Below the pieces are notes generated by a model that had not been told where the DNA came from, did not search any database, and saw nothing but the letters and a program-made list of their open reading frames with translations. From Setomelanomma holmii (lineage: Eukaryota; Ascomycota; Dothideomycetes; Pleosporales; Phaeosphaeriaceae): DNA of 61,966 nt. The DNA is taken from the NCBI GenBank assembly GCA_010015745.1, contig ML978309.1, positions 1 through 61,966 of the forward strand. The letters run 5' to 3'. The first letter of the stretch is position 1. Every line of letters begins with the position of its first letter. Made by a program: the position numbers and the translations under genes. This document shows positions 43,164 through 54,530 of this stretch, in pieces.

Positions 43164-43728
43164 ATGATATCTGCGACGCCTACATCGACTTCTACGGCAT
43201 CCACCACGTCCATTGACACATCACCCACTCATACGCCCCCAGTCTCCTCTTTGTCGACAGGAAGCCCGTCAACGACTAGTCATACACTCTCCAAGTCGCC
43301 AAGTACCCATATAACTACTTCCCTGCTGGACGGTACTTTCACGTCTGCAATTATATCGCCGTCTCCCGCATTGGTCTCACAAAGTGCAGCACGGCAGCTC
43401 CCGAGCCAACCTAAGCAAGAAGGCCATCATTGGCTTCAGTGTTGGCAGCGGCGTCGCCTTTCTCATCATTATCTCTGCTATCGTCACAATTCTAGATCAT
43501 CGGCGACACGACCATAAAGATCGCGGTGTCGGAGCGCATATTCCTGTCATTGCATATGCAGTCTTATCGCCTCTTACGTCGTTGAGCAAGTATGCTCGAA
43601 ACGAGACGCACGAAGCTTTGGTAGAGCCACCGGAGGCTCCAGGGTGCATACCGGTGTTTGAGCTGCAAAGTCCAGATGAAGAGAAGGGAAACATTGGAGT
43701 GGAGAGGAGTGGGGATAGGAGATTTTGA
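43164..43728 (+). pseudogene. Ser/Thr-rich single-pass membrane protein, frame-broken
   Basis: The first frame (43164 on) is almost pure Thr/Ser/Pro (MISATPTSTSTASTTS..), as in heavily O-glycosylated fungal wall sensors. The next frame (43384 on, one base shifted) has a membrane span, KKAIIGFSVGSGVAFLIIIS, followed by basic residues and a cytosolic tail to 43728. The two parts belong together by design but are one base out of frame; a true intron between them would be too short. Either a base is missing in the sequence or the gene is dead. The true 5' end, with a signal peptide, was not found. Confidence 0.45.
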
Positions 43729-44715
43729 AAAGGGTTTGCTTTTATGGGAGACGACCTTTATGTGGCCTATGATGATGCGTCACGAGACGAAGATCCCACA
43801 TTGGATAAAGCGCACTGTAACCTGGTCAGCTGCGTCGTTGGCGTTCGAATCGTATATGCTTGCTGCGACAAAACAGCCTTGCCAGAGGTGTGATGGAGCA
43901 CACTCGGATCGCAATACTGTAATTACATGCCCAGTAATAGGCCAATCTACGTGAGTAATCCACTCGGCTCAAGGCAGATTCAAGTGCCTTTCATTATAGA
44001 GTACAAGTGCGAGCGTTAAGGTGGATGATGGCATCCATTCCTCATTATTGAGCCTCAGTCAATTTTGAGCCTAGCGCGGAAATCCGTCTCGTACGCCTTC
44101 CCACGCGTTCCTCTTCATTGATCCGAATCCATCCTACACCTTCCAACTCTTTGATGTATATCGCCGTTTTGATCAGACCAATAAACAAGCACATATTCTC
44201 TTAAGTGTCGGAAGAGCAATGTCGCATGCGACTACATGCTTCGAGCCGAGCCGGCTTACGCGCAAAACAGCGTGCCTGTGACGACCGCGATCTCGCGACA
44301 ATAACACGCCGAACATGCCATTTACGGAAGGTACTGCGACTCGAGAATGCTGCATCTCTAACCGGCTCCATCCTCACGTGTGACGGTGCGCGATGAAGTG
44401 AAGGGACAACTGTCATACCACACGTCCTTGCTTAAGCTTCGACAACCTCCTCTCACAACTCATCTAAAAGGTTGGTCACAACAACTTTCGGTATCAATTA
44501 TAGCGATGGAGGTGGCTGCGGTCTCCAGGAACAAATCCTTACTGACCGGTTTGTCGATCCACGCGCATAATTTGTCCGTTAATTTAATTGGCGCAATGGT
44601 GTCCTTCGACCCCATGAATGAATGCATGTGCCTCAATACGAGGCTACATCGACTAAAGTAACAAAGTCTCGTCAGCTCTTGAACAGCAACGGAGCATCCG
44701 AACTACTCTGCTGCA
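43729..44715. other. Intergenic, nothing seen
   Basis: Spacer before the lyase gene; it should include its promoter. No motif assigned. Confidence 0.5.
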
Positions 44716-47217
44716 ATGAACCTGTTTGTACATTTTGCATCGCTACTTGCGAGCGTTACGGCTCTGCTTCAGAATCCTTCCAGAGATGCGCCGAGTAACG
44801 ATTCAGCACCACTTGCGTCGCGTTCCAGCATTCGAGTCCGACTGAACCCAACGAGCGTTCGCAACACGGATGACAGCGACTACCTAACCTGGACAGTGCC
44901 CAATGCTGCGCGAGCCGACTTCGTGGCCGGCAATGGCACGGGTTTGACACTCACGCTAGCAGCAGCCAGCGGAAAGATTGGTGGTAATTCCAATAAAGCT
45001 GTCTATACACGTATCGTTAGCTCACTGGGTGAGCGCGTCGTAGGCGAAGGAGTCTCGACCAAGAACGATGCTGGCGCTGATGTTAGCGGCGTGGCACTCA
45101 AGCTCACGATATCTGGACTGACAACTGGCGAGCATACGATATTAGCATGGCATAATGCCTGGGATAAGATCAATGCTACCGCGGCTTTAGCTGTTACCGT
45201 CAATGGCAATCAAACCGTAAATGATATTCGACAGACTGTACGCGCAGATAGCATATGGGATGCTGCAGCTTCGTACATCACCTTCAAAGCCATCGAAGGT
45301 ACGCCTGCCGAGATCTTGTATGCTCCGGATAATAGTGGCGACGGACGGGTCTTCCTTAATGGCTTCGAGATTGATACGCCATCAATTGAGAATCAGGTCG
45401 ATTTCCCCACGCCCATACATCGCGACGAAAGAGTTGCCATTTCTGAGAATGCTGTCATTGCATCATGGAAACCAGCAGCAGTAGGTAATTCATCCTACAA
45501 CGTCTACCTTGGAACGTCTCCGGCAGAACTTCGCGTCGTTGCAACTGGTCTCTCTGCCACCACAACTACTCTTGCAGGGATCAATACTCAAGATACCTTT
45601 TACTGGCGCGTGGACGTCGTCTTCGGAGGCAAGACATACATTGGCCGAGTTTTCATCTTTCGCGCAGCACAACCCGCCTTTCCTGGCGCAGAAGGTTACG
45701 GACGATATGCACGTGGTGGACGTGGTGGCAAAGTCGTTCATGTCACTTCCCTCGAGGACACCGAAGACAAAGGTACGCTCCGATATGCGCTTACCAAGGC
45801 AACTGGTCCACGAACGGTCGTGTTTGATGTGGGTGGCGTGATCACCACCACTTCGAGAATGTCCGTGAGCGGTCAGTATATCACTCTTGCTGGTCAAACG
45901 GCTCCAGGCAAAGGCATAGTCATTCAAGGCTATCCTCTAGGACTCACAGGAGCGTCAGACATCATTTTCAGACATATTCGTGTCCGACCAGGGACCGTGT
46001 CAAACCAGACCATCGATGGCATGGGAATGCAGGGCTCAAACTATGCGATCTTCGATCGCTGCAGCATGGGATGGACGATTGACGAAACATTCTCGTCCCG
46101 GAGTGCATACAATATCACCTTACAGCGCAGCATGATCAGTGAGCCGCTTAATATTGCCGGACACAAGAATTATCCTGTAGGTACCATGCACGGTTATGCT
46201 GCATCCATCGGTGGTGATGTCGGGTCTTTCCATCACAATCTGATTGCACATGCTGAGGGACGAAGTTGGAGTATGGCTGGCGGCGTCGATGCCAACGCTT
46301 ACTTCGCGGGCCGGCTCGACATCCGGAACAACGTCGTCTATAACTTTGGTGGACGAGTGACCGACGGAGGAGCCCACGAAGTCAATTTCGTCTCCAACCT
46401 TTACAAGCGAGGCCCCGCATCGAATTTGACTTACACACTTCGAGCGCAGTACGAAGATGGACTTCCTGGAACCCAACAGTATCACTGCGCGGGCAATGCG
46501 ATGCCCGGCGTGTTTGATGAGAACAGCGTACAGTACTTGGGAGACGGGACTGGACAGACCCGAAACATAGCCTGCTATGCGGACGTGACAATCGATAGTG
46601 TCGACTATCAGAAGTTCTTCGCCAAGGCCTTCTTCGACAGCTTTGTCAATACCCAGACAGCGAGTGAGGCATACAAGATCGTCCTCAGTGACAGTGGTGC
46701 ATCGCAGCCCGTTCAGGACAACCATGACAAGCGAATTGTGCAGGAAACTCTCAATGGCACTGCGACATACACGGGTAGTGTGGGGAAGAAGCCAGGCATA
46801 ATCGACAACCCGAAGGATGTCGGTGGTTTGGAAGACTTCCTGACCGTCGAGCGCTCAGCATCATGGGATGCGGATGGTGACGGCATTGCTGACTGGTGGG
46901 ACGGTTCAACTGGCGGCGAAGGCTACACGTCCCTCGAAGGGTATCTCAACTTCATGGCCGACCCACACGTCTTCGTGTCGCCGGCCTCCTCCGCAGATGT
47001 TTGCCTTGCTGGACTTGCTGCAGGATTTGTGAGGCCGACGCTCAAGGTCGAGGGCGCGAAGCTAGGTTCCGTGGTAGTATCTGGTTCTAATGCGACTTAC
47101 AAAGCAAAAGGAACTGGTATTGAGCATCTAACTGTGTCCATCGAGGACAGTGAGGGTAGTATATGGTCGAGAGCTCTTGGCGTCGCAATTTTTGAAGGGG
47201 GAGATGAAGCGGCATGA
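44716..47217 (+). CDS. Secreted pectate-lyase-like protein (PL1 beta-helix), bacterial style
   Basis: Single exon, 833 aa. The ATG is at 44716, with a signal peptide (MNLFVHFASLLASVTALLQN). Residues about 35-200 form a beta-sandwich-like N-terminal module, about 220-320 a fibronectin-like module (SSYNVYLGTSPAELRVVATGL), and about 325-700 a right-handed beta-helix beginning FPGAEGYGRYARGGRGGKV and continuing GTLRYALTKATGPRTVVFDVGG, the opening seen in bacterial PL1-type pectate lyases. A calcium-loop motif, DADGDGIADWWD, sits near residue 720. The probable action is cleavage of pectate from plant cell walls. The intronless gene, the module set and the DxDGDG loop all look bacterial, unlike the intron-rich neighbours. 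This suggests transfer, but only as inference. Confidence 0.82.
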   Translation: MNLFVHFASLLASVTALLQNPSRDAPSNDSAPLASRSSIRVRLNPTSVRNTDDSDYLTWTVPNAARADFVAGNGTGLTLTLAAASGKIGGNSNKAVYTRIVSSLGERVVGEGVSTKNDAGADVSGVALKLTISGLTTGEHTILAWHNAWDKINATAALAVTVNGNQTVNDIRQTVRADSIWDAAASYITFKAIEGTPAEILYAPDNSGDGRVFLNGFEIDTPSIENQVDFPTPIHRDERVAISENAVIASWKPAAVGNSSYNVYLGTSPAELRVVATGLSATTTTLAGINTQDTFYWRVDVVFGGKTYIGRVFIFRAAQPAFPGAEGYGRYARGGRGGKVVHVTSLEDTEDKGTLRYALTKATGPRTVVFDVGGVITTTSRMSVSGQYITLAGQTAPGKGIVIQGYPLGLTGASDIIFRHIRVRPGTVSNQTIDGMGMQGSNYAIFDRCSMGWTIDETFSSRSAYNITLQRSMISEPLNIAGHKNYPVGTMHGYAASIGGDVGSFHHNLIAHAEGRSWSMAGGVDANAYFAGRLDIRNNVVYNFGGRVTDGGAHEVNFVSNLYKRGPASNLTYTLRAQYEDGLPGTQQYHCAGNAMPGVFDENSVQYLGDGTGQTRNIACYADVTIDSVDYQKFFAKAFFDSFVNTQTASEAYKIVLSDSGASQPVQDNHDKRIVQETLNGTATYTGSVGKKPGIIDNPKDVGGLEDFLTVERSASWDADGDGIADWWDGSTGGEGYTSLEGYLNFMADPHVFVSPASSADVCLAGLAAGFVRPTLKVEGAKLGSVVVSGSNATYKAKGTGIEHLTVSIEDSEGSIWSRALGVAIFEGGDEAA

Positions 47218-47909
47218 GTCAGCCACATGCTCTAATAGTTATGCTGTGACCGAGAATAAGGCTTCAGATACTGGATGGTGAGGCGCAATTGAAGAATAGG
47301 CTGATGCTTACCCACGAGGTATCAATTGCAAGGGTGTCAATATGTCCGGACCTGATGCGCGCGTTGATCTTACATAGCGGCGTCAGCACGGCCTTCGAGC
47401 GCTTCGCGATTCCTGCTGAATTTGTTCGAGTGTGCCTTCGAATTTTGTGGTCCACGCGACTTCAATTACCAACGGCCTCTTACCCAGGGCTACAAAGTGC
47501 TCTGCTTGAGTTCTTAGAGGTTGGAAAGCGAATGCGACGTAGCTAGAGGCTCACTTGTAGTTGCTGCGGGTCGTCACCCCTGCATGACTACTGTACTACC
47601 CCGCGCGCCGCCTTGACCCATCAAGCCTCCATTTCTGCGTGGCCAAGTACACAGACAACGTTGATTGGCTGCAAAGTAGGAATGTAACTCGAAAGATATA
47701 AGCCGCTCCGGCTTTGGGCCGACCCTGGCTATGTTCGAGATACTTTTCATACGCGAATACGGTGAGGTCTCGTTGGAGTATAAATCGGACAAGACGTCCA
47801 GCGTTATTACCCCTCTGCAATTCTTCGTCTCAACACTAATCGTATTTCGATCGTATTTCTCCCGTAGCAACATCGCGGCACCTCATTCTGAAATTCACCG
47901 TCGCCCTCC
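47218..47909. other. Intergenic, nothing seen
   Basis: Region between the lyase stop and the short-chain dehydrogenase ATG. No motif assigned. Confidence 0.5.
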
Positions 47910-48908
47910 ATGGCGTCTCTCGATAACAAAGTAGTGATTATTACCGGCTGCAGCAGCGGCATTGGCCTTGCAACGACCCTTCTCTTCCTCTCCCGACAAG
48001 CCCGCGTCTTCGGCATCGACATCTCGCCTTTCAAGCAAGAACTCGATGAAACGCAAAAGTCCGCCTTTACATTTCATCAAGTCGATCTGATGAAGCCTGA
48101 AGCAGCCAAAGAAACCGTCGCAGCATGCATCGCCAAGTACGGACCGAAGATCGATGTGTTGGCCAACGTCGCGGGCGTGATGGATGCATTTGGTAGTGCG
48201 GACACGGTGACGGATGCGGAGTGGGGACGTGTGATTCAGATCAATCTCACGGTGCCGGTGCAACTCATGCAAGCTGTAGGTCACGGTGTTGGCGGAGATG
48301 CGCAACCAGGAGGCGTACTAATGTCCTCATCAGGTACTTCCCAGCATGAAAGAGCACAAGTCTGGCTCAATCGTCAATGTCTCGAGCAAAGCTGGGGTTT
48401 CGGGCGCAGCTGCGGGTGTCGCTTATACGGCGAGTAAGCATGGATTGGTACACTCTTTCTTCCCACGATGCCCAAGCAGTATCTGACATATGCAGGTTGG
48501 AGCAACGAAAAATGTAGCGTGGCGCTTCAAGGACGAAGGCGTTCGATGCAACGCAGTGTTGCCTGGCGGTAAGTCGACCTAGACAACATAGCAAGCACCA
48601 ATACCGGGCTCTGATGCTATGACAGCTGTCGCAACCAACATATCGACTTCAATGATACGGGAAAACTGGGATCAGGCTGCATACGAGACCCTAGCGTATG
48701 TCCACCCGTCTCGTAAGCACTACACAACAATTGACAGATTCACAGTCCGGTTCATCAATTACACACGAAGCCAGGAGAGAATAATTCGCCAACGCCGGGC
48801 GTTGAACCGAGCGATATTGCGCGTGCGATTGCCTTTCTCGCGTCCGACGAAGCGAAGATGATCAACGGTGTCATGATGCCGGTTGACAATGGTTGGTCGG
48901 TGATATGA
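47910..48908 (+). CDS. Short-chain dehydrogenase/reductase (261 aa)
   Basis: Model: join(47910..48275,48334..48447,48496..48568,48626..48695,48746..48908); introns of 58, 48, 57 and 50 bp, and all joins keep frame. The cofactor loop is TGCSSGIG near residue 13, with NVAG later (VLANVAGVMDAFG). The catalytic triad is NVSS (Ser) and YTASK (Tyr/Lys), in the exon ending GVAYTASKHGL. The C-terminus, INGVMMPVDNGWSVI, is the usual end of classical SDRs. It reduces or oxidises an alcohol/ketone with NAD(P). Substrate unknown. It lies alone, not in a metabolite cluster. Confidence 0.88.
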
Positions 48909-49384
48909 ACTTCAGATCTTTGTCATTCGCAGTGTGACCAGATATTTGCTGATATGAGAAAGAGAGAAGGGAGATAGTAAGGAGAAAATACTAGAAGATT
49001 AGTTGGATATAGGTATCAGTGCTAGGACCGGATATCAAAACCCTAAACCATTGCCGAATTTGGTTCGCGAGAGCATGTACTTAATTTACGACACACCTAC
49101 TCGAAATGAAGTTTAAAGTCACCGGGAATGATCTACCCAGATACTCTCGATCTCTCACGATCAGATCTCACACAGCGAATTAAGAATACGTGGTGCTTTC
49201 GTCATGATGTCAGGACTGAAGCTAGTCTCTAAGTACCTGCATAAGCTCACAAGATGCTACAAAACCACGATGACCGCACCTGCAGGCGCGGGTTAAATTT
49301 CACATTGCTTTCAATTTTGATTAGAAAGTTGTTGCAGACTATCCATACCTTCAACCTTCTTGAATTACTTCAACAAAGTTCGAT
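48909..49384. other. Intergenic, nothing seen
   Basis: Spacer before the 145-aa gene. It contains its promoter; no site assigned. Confidence 0.45.
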
Positions 49385-49994
49385 ATGCCTCGAATGGTCG
49401 CACCACAGCCTGCCGGCGAAGGCTTCCAAGTCGTCCTGTCGAAGCCGTTTTCCGGTACATTTCTCGAAAGATTCAAGTAAAATCTACAAGTTGAGACTGA
49501 TCACACCCACAGGTCCTCCAACCCACCGAATCGAAGTCATCGGCGACCTCAACCGCTCCGCCAGCATCCGCATGACAAACTACAACGGCAGCGCCAAATC
49601 CTCCGAGAAGAAAGGAGACGTACCACAGTAAGTTCTCCAACCCCGTTCTACCCCTCATTGCCATTCCTCCTTCTTCCCCTTCCTTCCCTCGTTTACTAAA
49701 CGCCCAATCCAATCCACCGCTGACCACCTCCCTTCCCACAGAGACGACGTCCGGGAACTCCTCTCCCTAATCTCCACGCTCCGCGGCTTCCCCTCCGCCG
49801 AGTCCAAAGACGTTTACGGCCTCGACACAAAGCTCGACTTCGCGACGTTTGAGATCCAGTGGAGTAACCAGGAAGACGATCCAGCTGCCGCCGGAGGCGA
49901 GCTTGCTGGTGAGCAGAAGGACGAGTTCAAGAGGGTGACAGAAAGTGTAGAGGCGTTGGCGAGGACGTTTGCGAAGCAGGATAGTGCTGTTTAG
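49385..49994 (+). CDS. Conserved-looking small protein of unknown function (145 aa)
   Basis: Model: join(49385..49454,49513..49627,49742..49994). Introns are 58 and 114 bp with good donors (GTACAT, GTAAGT) and CACAG acceptors. Joined, the protein is MVAPQPAGEGFQVVLSKPFS then GPPTHRIEVIGDLNRSASIRM, then QDDVRELLSLISTLRGFPSA and TKLDFATFEIQWSNQEDD. A beta-rich first half is followed by a helical second half (FKRVTESVEALARTFAKQ). No signal peptide, membrane span or metal motif. I do not recognise the family. The first ORF through the region (49254 on) skips the 58-bp intron and reads less well. Confidence 0.6.
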
Positions 49995-50559
49995 GGAATG
50001 AAGGAGGTGTGAGAATGGGATGTACGTGGTGGATGGGGATGGGAAGTTAGTGATTGGGAGTTATGATTACGCTTCATGAGCTTTATGTGATGGGATTGGG
50101 CGAAAATATGTTCGGCGGATTTGTATGTCATGCTATCGTACCCCATTGAGAATATGCCCCTTGAGAAGGCTTGAGTAGGAGATTCTGTGCTCTGGTCTTT
50201 TTCGTGTCACTTAAAGCATGATTGACGCTGGTTGTGCGGAAATTGTCGCAGCAAGCCAGCTCGAGCCAATTGAGAACCGTATCGTACATCACGGCACCCA
50301 TTGGACACGTACCTTGAGCACTGTGACGGGGCTGGTGATAGGATTTGGAGATATGAACGCGAAAGGCCCCAATCGCAGACCCACCAGAACAACACGCTGC
50401 AGAAACCAACTCGATATCCACGAACTGGCTTTAGGCCTTCACAAAACTCACGTCGTAGTACTTAAGAAAGGCAGTCACCCTTCCCGTGATCTCTGTCTTC
50501 GCCGTTGAGATGCAACACGGTGCCACAATCCAGCAGAGAACCCATTCTCTGCTGAGCAC
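49995..50559. other. Convergent 3' intergenic region
   Basis: Between the ends of the 145-aa gene (plus) and the phospholipase D gene (minus). No motif assigned. Confidence 0.5.
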
Positions 50560-53266
50560 TTAGGTATATATACTCTCGGTGAAAGAGTTGACCGTCAAAC
50601 CCTTCTCCGCCAATTCCGCCTTCTCCAAGAACTTCAATTGCATCCACACCAAATGACCTCGTATGCGGTCCAATTCCGCGCGAATCTCCTTGACAGGTCG
50701 AACAATATCGTACAAATGACCCTGCTTGTGATCTTTATCAGCCTCCGGATTTGGTGTGAAGCTGTCGTAATCCTCAAATGTCAGAATGTTGTCATCGGGA
50801 TCGGCATGGAACAAGCTGCGGAAGACCTCGGTATTGGTGGTAGCGCGCTGTGTCCATTCGTCCCATAGCTTGGAGGAGAGCGGGTCGGAAACGAAATCAG
50901 CTTCGGGACCTGGCATAGTGTCGTTACGGCTGTGTTCAGAAGGTGGTTGCGCGTTAGGATCGTCTGAGGCGTCGAGCGATTGTGGTGGGAGGAGACCCAT
51001 GTGTTCGCGCCAAAGACTGCTGCGGAGCTCATGAGCAAGGCGTGCGGCTCTGTACGGTTTGCCGTCCATCTCGCTGTCAACTTCGTCTGTGTCCGACAGC
51101 ACGATGGACAGCTCGGAATCGTGAAAACCCAGTTGCGAACGATCATTGATGTTGGATGATCCGCATATGACGTGCTTGTCATCCACAATGCAGAGCTTGG
51201 CATGGATGTAGAGCTCTTCTTGGAAGAAGAATTCCTTCTCGGACTCCGGGTCGCCCTCCCACTCTTCGTTGCTGGGCTTTTTGTCATTCAACATGGCGTC
51301 ATCTGCGATAGAATCCGGATCTATAATACCGCCTTGGTCTCCGAGGCCTACATCTTCCATTTGGCCGTGGAACTTGTGTCTCAGCTCAGCCGCGTGTCTT
51401 CTTGCCTCCTCACCGCTCTCTTCCAAAGGCGCTTCGAGTTCCTCGATTTCGGCTTGTTCTAGGTCCATGTAAGTCATACCAGAGTCTTTCTCCTGCTTCC
51501 TAAGCGTAGGCGTGACATTGATACGATCGTATGAGCGCAGGTTGAAGAAGAATATGTACTTCTCAGGATCGACGCCTGCCTTTTTCACTTGCCCGAATAT
51601 ACTCTCTTCACCTCGACAGATGCTCTTGAATTGGTAGTCCATAATCGCCCTCGTACCAGCTGCTGCCTTGTCTCGCAGATCTCCTGCAAAGCCCGGAATT
51701 GCTGGAATGACGATGATGATCCGGAAATTCCTGCCTTCTTTCGCAGCTGTTACAATCGCGTGCACCATGGCGGCTCCGATTTGGTTGTGAACCGGATTGT
51801 TATCATGCTCGTTGGTAGCTGTGATGAAGAACTGATTTTCGATGTAGACAAAATGTTGCGCATTCCGAATGAGCTCGATATAGGCGTTCTGAATACTCTG
51901 CTCATGTGGTAGAATGCCCATGCTCCAATCTGCACAACTTCTGACAAGTTGAGCGTGGACTGACCCGCGGTTGTCGAGGTTCTTGGTGTTCAATGGTGTT
52001 TTGGGATGGTGAATGTAGCCACCCACGGGAAATTTCGGTCTTTGCACTCCGATTAGGTCTTCGTCCTCGCCTTCGCGTCCCTCCATGGTGAGCCACTCAT
52101 ATCTTTCATCGCGCTTGTATTTGTCGCGCTTCATGAAGTTCCAACGCAATACGAAATGTTCCGCGATGTCATACACTGCGGGTCCGATAACACCCATGGC
52201 GACGTCGTGCCATGGCATACGGCCATATTCCAGTTTGTTGAGCTTGTTTGACTTCCAGTCGGCGACACCCTCAAAATCCAAGATACGGTTGTTGTTGAAG
52301 TCCTGGCCAGGGAAAATCTGGTTCTGAATGCCCGAGGGATGGACATCCGACAAAGGATGCTGCTTCTCGTCCCATCGTCCGTAACACAGATCTAGTCCGC
52401 CGATGAAAGCCATGGCATAATCGATGACGATAAACTTCTCGTGATGGGCCCAATAGAAGGTCATGTCACCAGCGTTCTCGAATACGTTGTGGTCCGGATG
52501 GCGCATAACTTTGATGTTTCCGTACCCCGGCTCACCTTCCTCGAACATACCCATCAGAGCCTTTTTGGTGTGCTGACTGTTACAAGTGAGAGCTGCGGTC
52601 ACCTTTGCAGGAGTCAGTACTCAAAGATACCACACATCGGCTTGAAATACTTACCTCTTTATATACGGAAACATAAATCTTGACACCCGCTTGAGCCCGG
52701 CGCTTCAAGACCTGGTCTAATCGCCATTTCTGATTGTAGAATGGTGGTCGTTTCAAGAACTGCACATGTAAGCTCCAATCTTCGTTATAGCGATTCGAGA
52801 CCTACCAGCTCTGGGGACAGCCACCAATCAGCAATGTAGATTGTCTCCTTTGCTTGCTCCAATGCCTCTGCGACCGCCTGATGCAGATCAGCCTGTATTG
52901 ACACGTGAAAGTACGGCTCAATCTTACCCAAAAGTAGTCTCGACCATCGACATACCACTTCACCAAATTGTTATCTCTCTCCGGTGCGAACGAATTGAAT
53001 CGATGGTTCTCTGCAGTCCGACTTCTCTTGTCATCAGTCTTCTTCTCGTGCTCTTCGTCGTGGCGATGGTTGGAGTTGAAGATATTTGTGAATTTTCCGG
53101 CCTTGTGTTTCGCATGGACGACTGCTATCATGGGCTTCTCAAGCTTTGTACTCGCAAGCTTGCTCTGTATTTCTTCAATCTTCTCGCTGGCTTTGTGATT
53201 GAATGGATGGAACAGCTTCTCTTTCAGCCCTCGCTTCCCCGCACCATCGCTGGGCGCATCAGACAT
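50560..53266 (-). CDS. Phospholipase D (852 aa)
   Basis: Model: complement(join(50560..52602,52655..52759,52806..52877,52928..53266)); introns of 52, 46 and 50 bp. Splicing restores DGRDYFWAVAEALEQAKETI, DWWLSPELFLKRPPFYNQKW and VYKEVTAALTCNSQ. It cleaves phosphatidylcholine to phosphatidate and choline. Two HxKxxxxD catalytic motifs are complete: HHEKFIVID (about 225-233) and HAKLCIVDD (about 639-647), each with the expected GG or GSSN follow-up. There are no PX or PH domains, so it is the shorter fungal type. An acidic low-order stretch (about 550-630) lies between the two halves. Start ATG at 53266. Confidence 0.92.
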
Positions 53267-54530
53267 GTTTGAGCCGTGCGCGTGCAGATCGCGTTCGTGA
53301 CTCGCAACGGCGACAAGTGAGGCTTGACCAGAGGCCGGAGATGAGGCGATGCTGCAAGGGATCCTCCGCGGTCATGCACAGGTCTTGTAGGTATGGTGGG
53401 GTTTCGTAAAACCTGTAATTCACTGTACTGCCCTTGGCAGCGGGCTTGTGATAGCGTGATTGCCCGCCGTGCGGGTGTTCGGCACGAGCGGAAGGATGAC
53501 GTAGTCGCAAACAGGCAACCACCATCAGCCGCCATCCTATTGCAGTCAGGCAGCCTGCGTGGCTGCATTGGCGGGACTTTCCTTTACACCCTCCAACCGA
53601 AAGACGCTCTTTGCGATCGCGCTCAAGTCCTGTTCTCCCTTCCTCATAGCCTGAACATGCTTCCGGATCTCTTCCCAGCAATGTGCGATCGCCGCGTGGT
53701 CAGCTGCAGACAATGGACCTTTAAATCGCCATCTGACCAAGCAGCTCGCTGCGCCAATTGCGCACGCGAGCGTCGCCCTCGCGATAAGTGAATCACACGT
53801 GCAAGATGGACGCGACGCTTACAAGTCAAGCTTCCTCTAGCGGGGTGGAAAGAGTTTGGCAAAGCTTGGCGGGACGGCCTTAAGGGCTCCAGGGCTGCTC
53901 TTCACGCGTCCAAGATCGAAATCCGAAACAAGCTTTGCAGGCGTAGTGCGATCGCCGTGCGTCATCTTGCCGATGTCGAGGCAGATCTGGAGAAGAACTA
54001 AGAGAATGTCAAGTGAATCATGGTACCATCTGATAAGTCAAGTGCGACGTCATGCGTCTGGACTGAAGGCATTAAAACATATATGCCATTGGAATCAGAG
54101 TTCAAAGAAGGTGATGCAATAAGAGAGAAGATCCGTTGAGAGCGATGAGGCTGCCATCTCGCACTCCAAGCTATTATTCTCTGATGTAAAATGTTCTCTC
54201 TTAACTTTCTTTGCTATCCGCTGTCGTCGTTCCATCTGCTGTTGACTATCTTATCCAAAAGTCGCAACGTCGTAACCCGTGAGAAAGCATAAGGATATCC
54301 AACTTCAAATCCATGCCGAACACCATCGCTAAACCTCAAAGATGCCAGCATATGAATCAAAAGCACACAACCGAAAGTCCAGGACCAAATCAGAAAGCGT
54401 ATGCAGTACTCGGAGTGCGCCAACTCAGAGGACGCAGCGCGCAAGCAAAGTCGCTCAATACAAGCCGGTACAAAATCAACATCAAAATCACAAATAGACA
54501 GACTATTGCAAGATACCTCCCTCATCGTAC
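53267..54530. other. Intergenic with an ATG-less ORF
   Basis: A minus-strand frame from about 53819 to 53546 reads as an ordered protein end (GPLSAADHAAIAHCWEEIRK..), but no ATG opens it. It may be a terminal exon of an unmapped gene. Otherwise nothing seen. Confidence 0.4.

Noticed and set aside
53546..53819. Ordered minus-strand frame without ATG
   Set aside because: Could be a terminal exon, but no start exon or family was identified.
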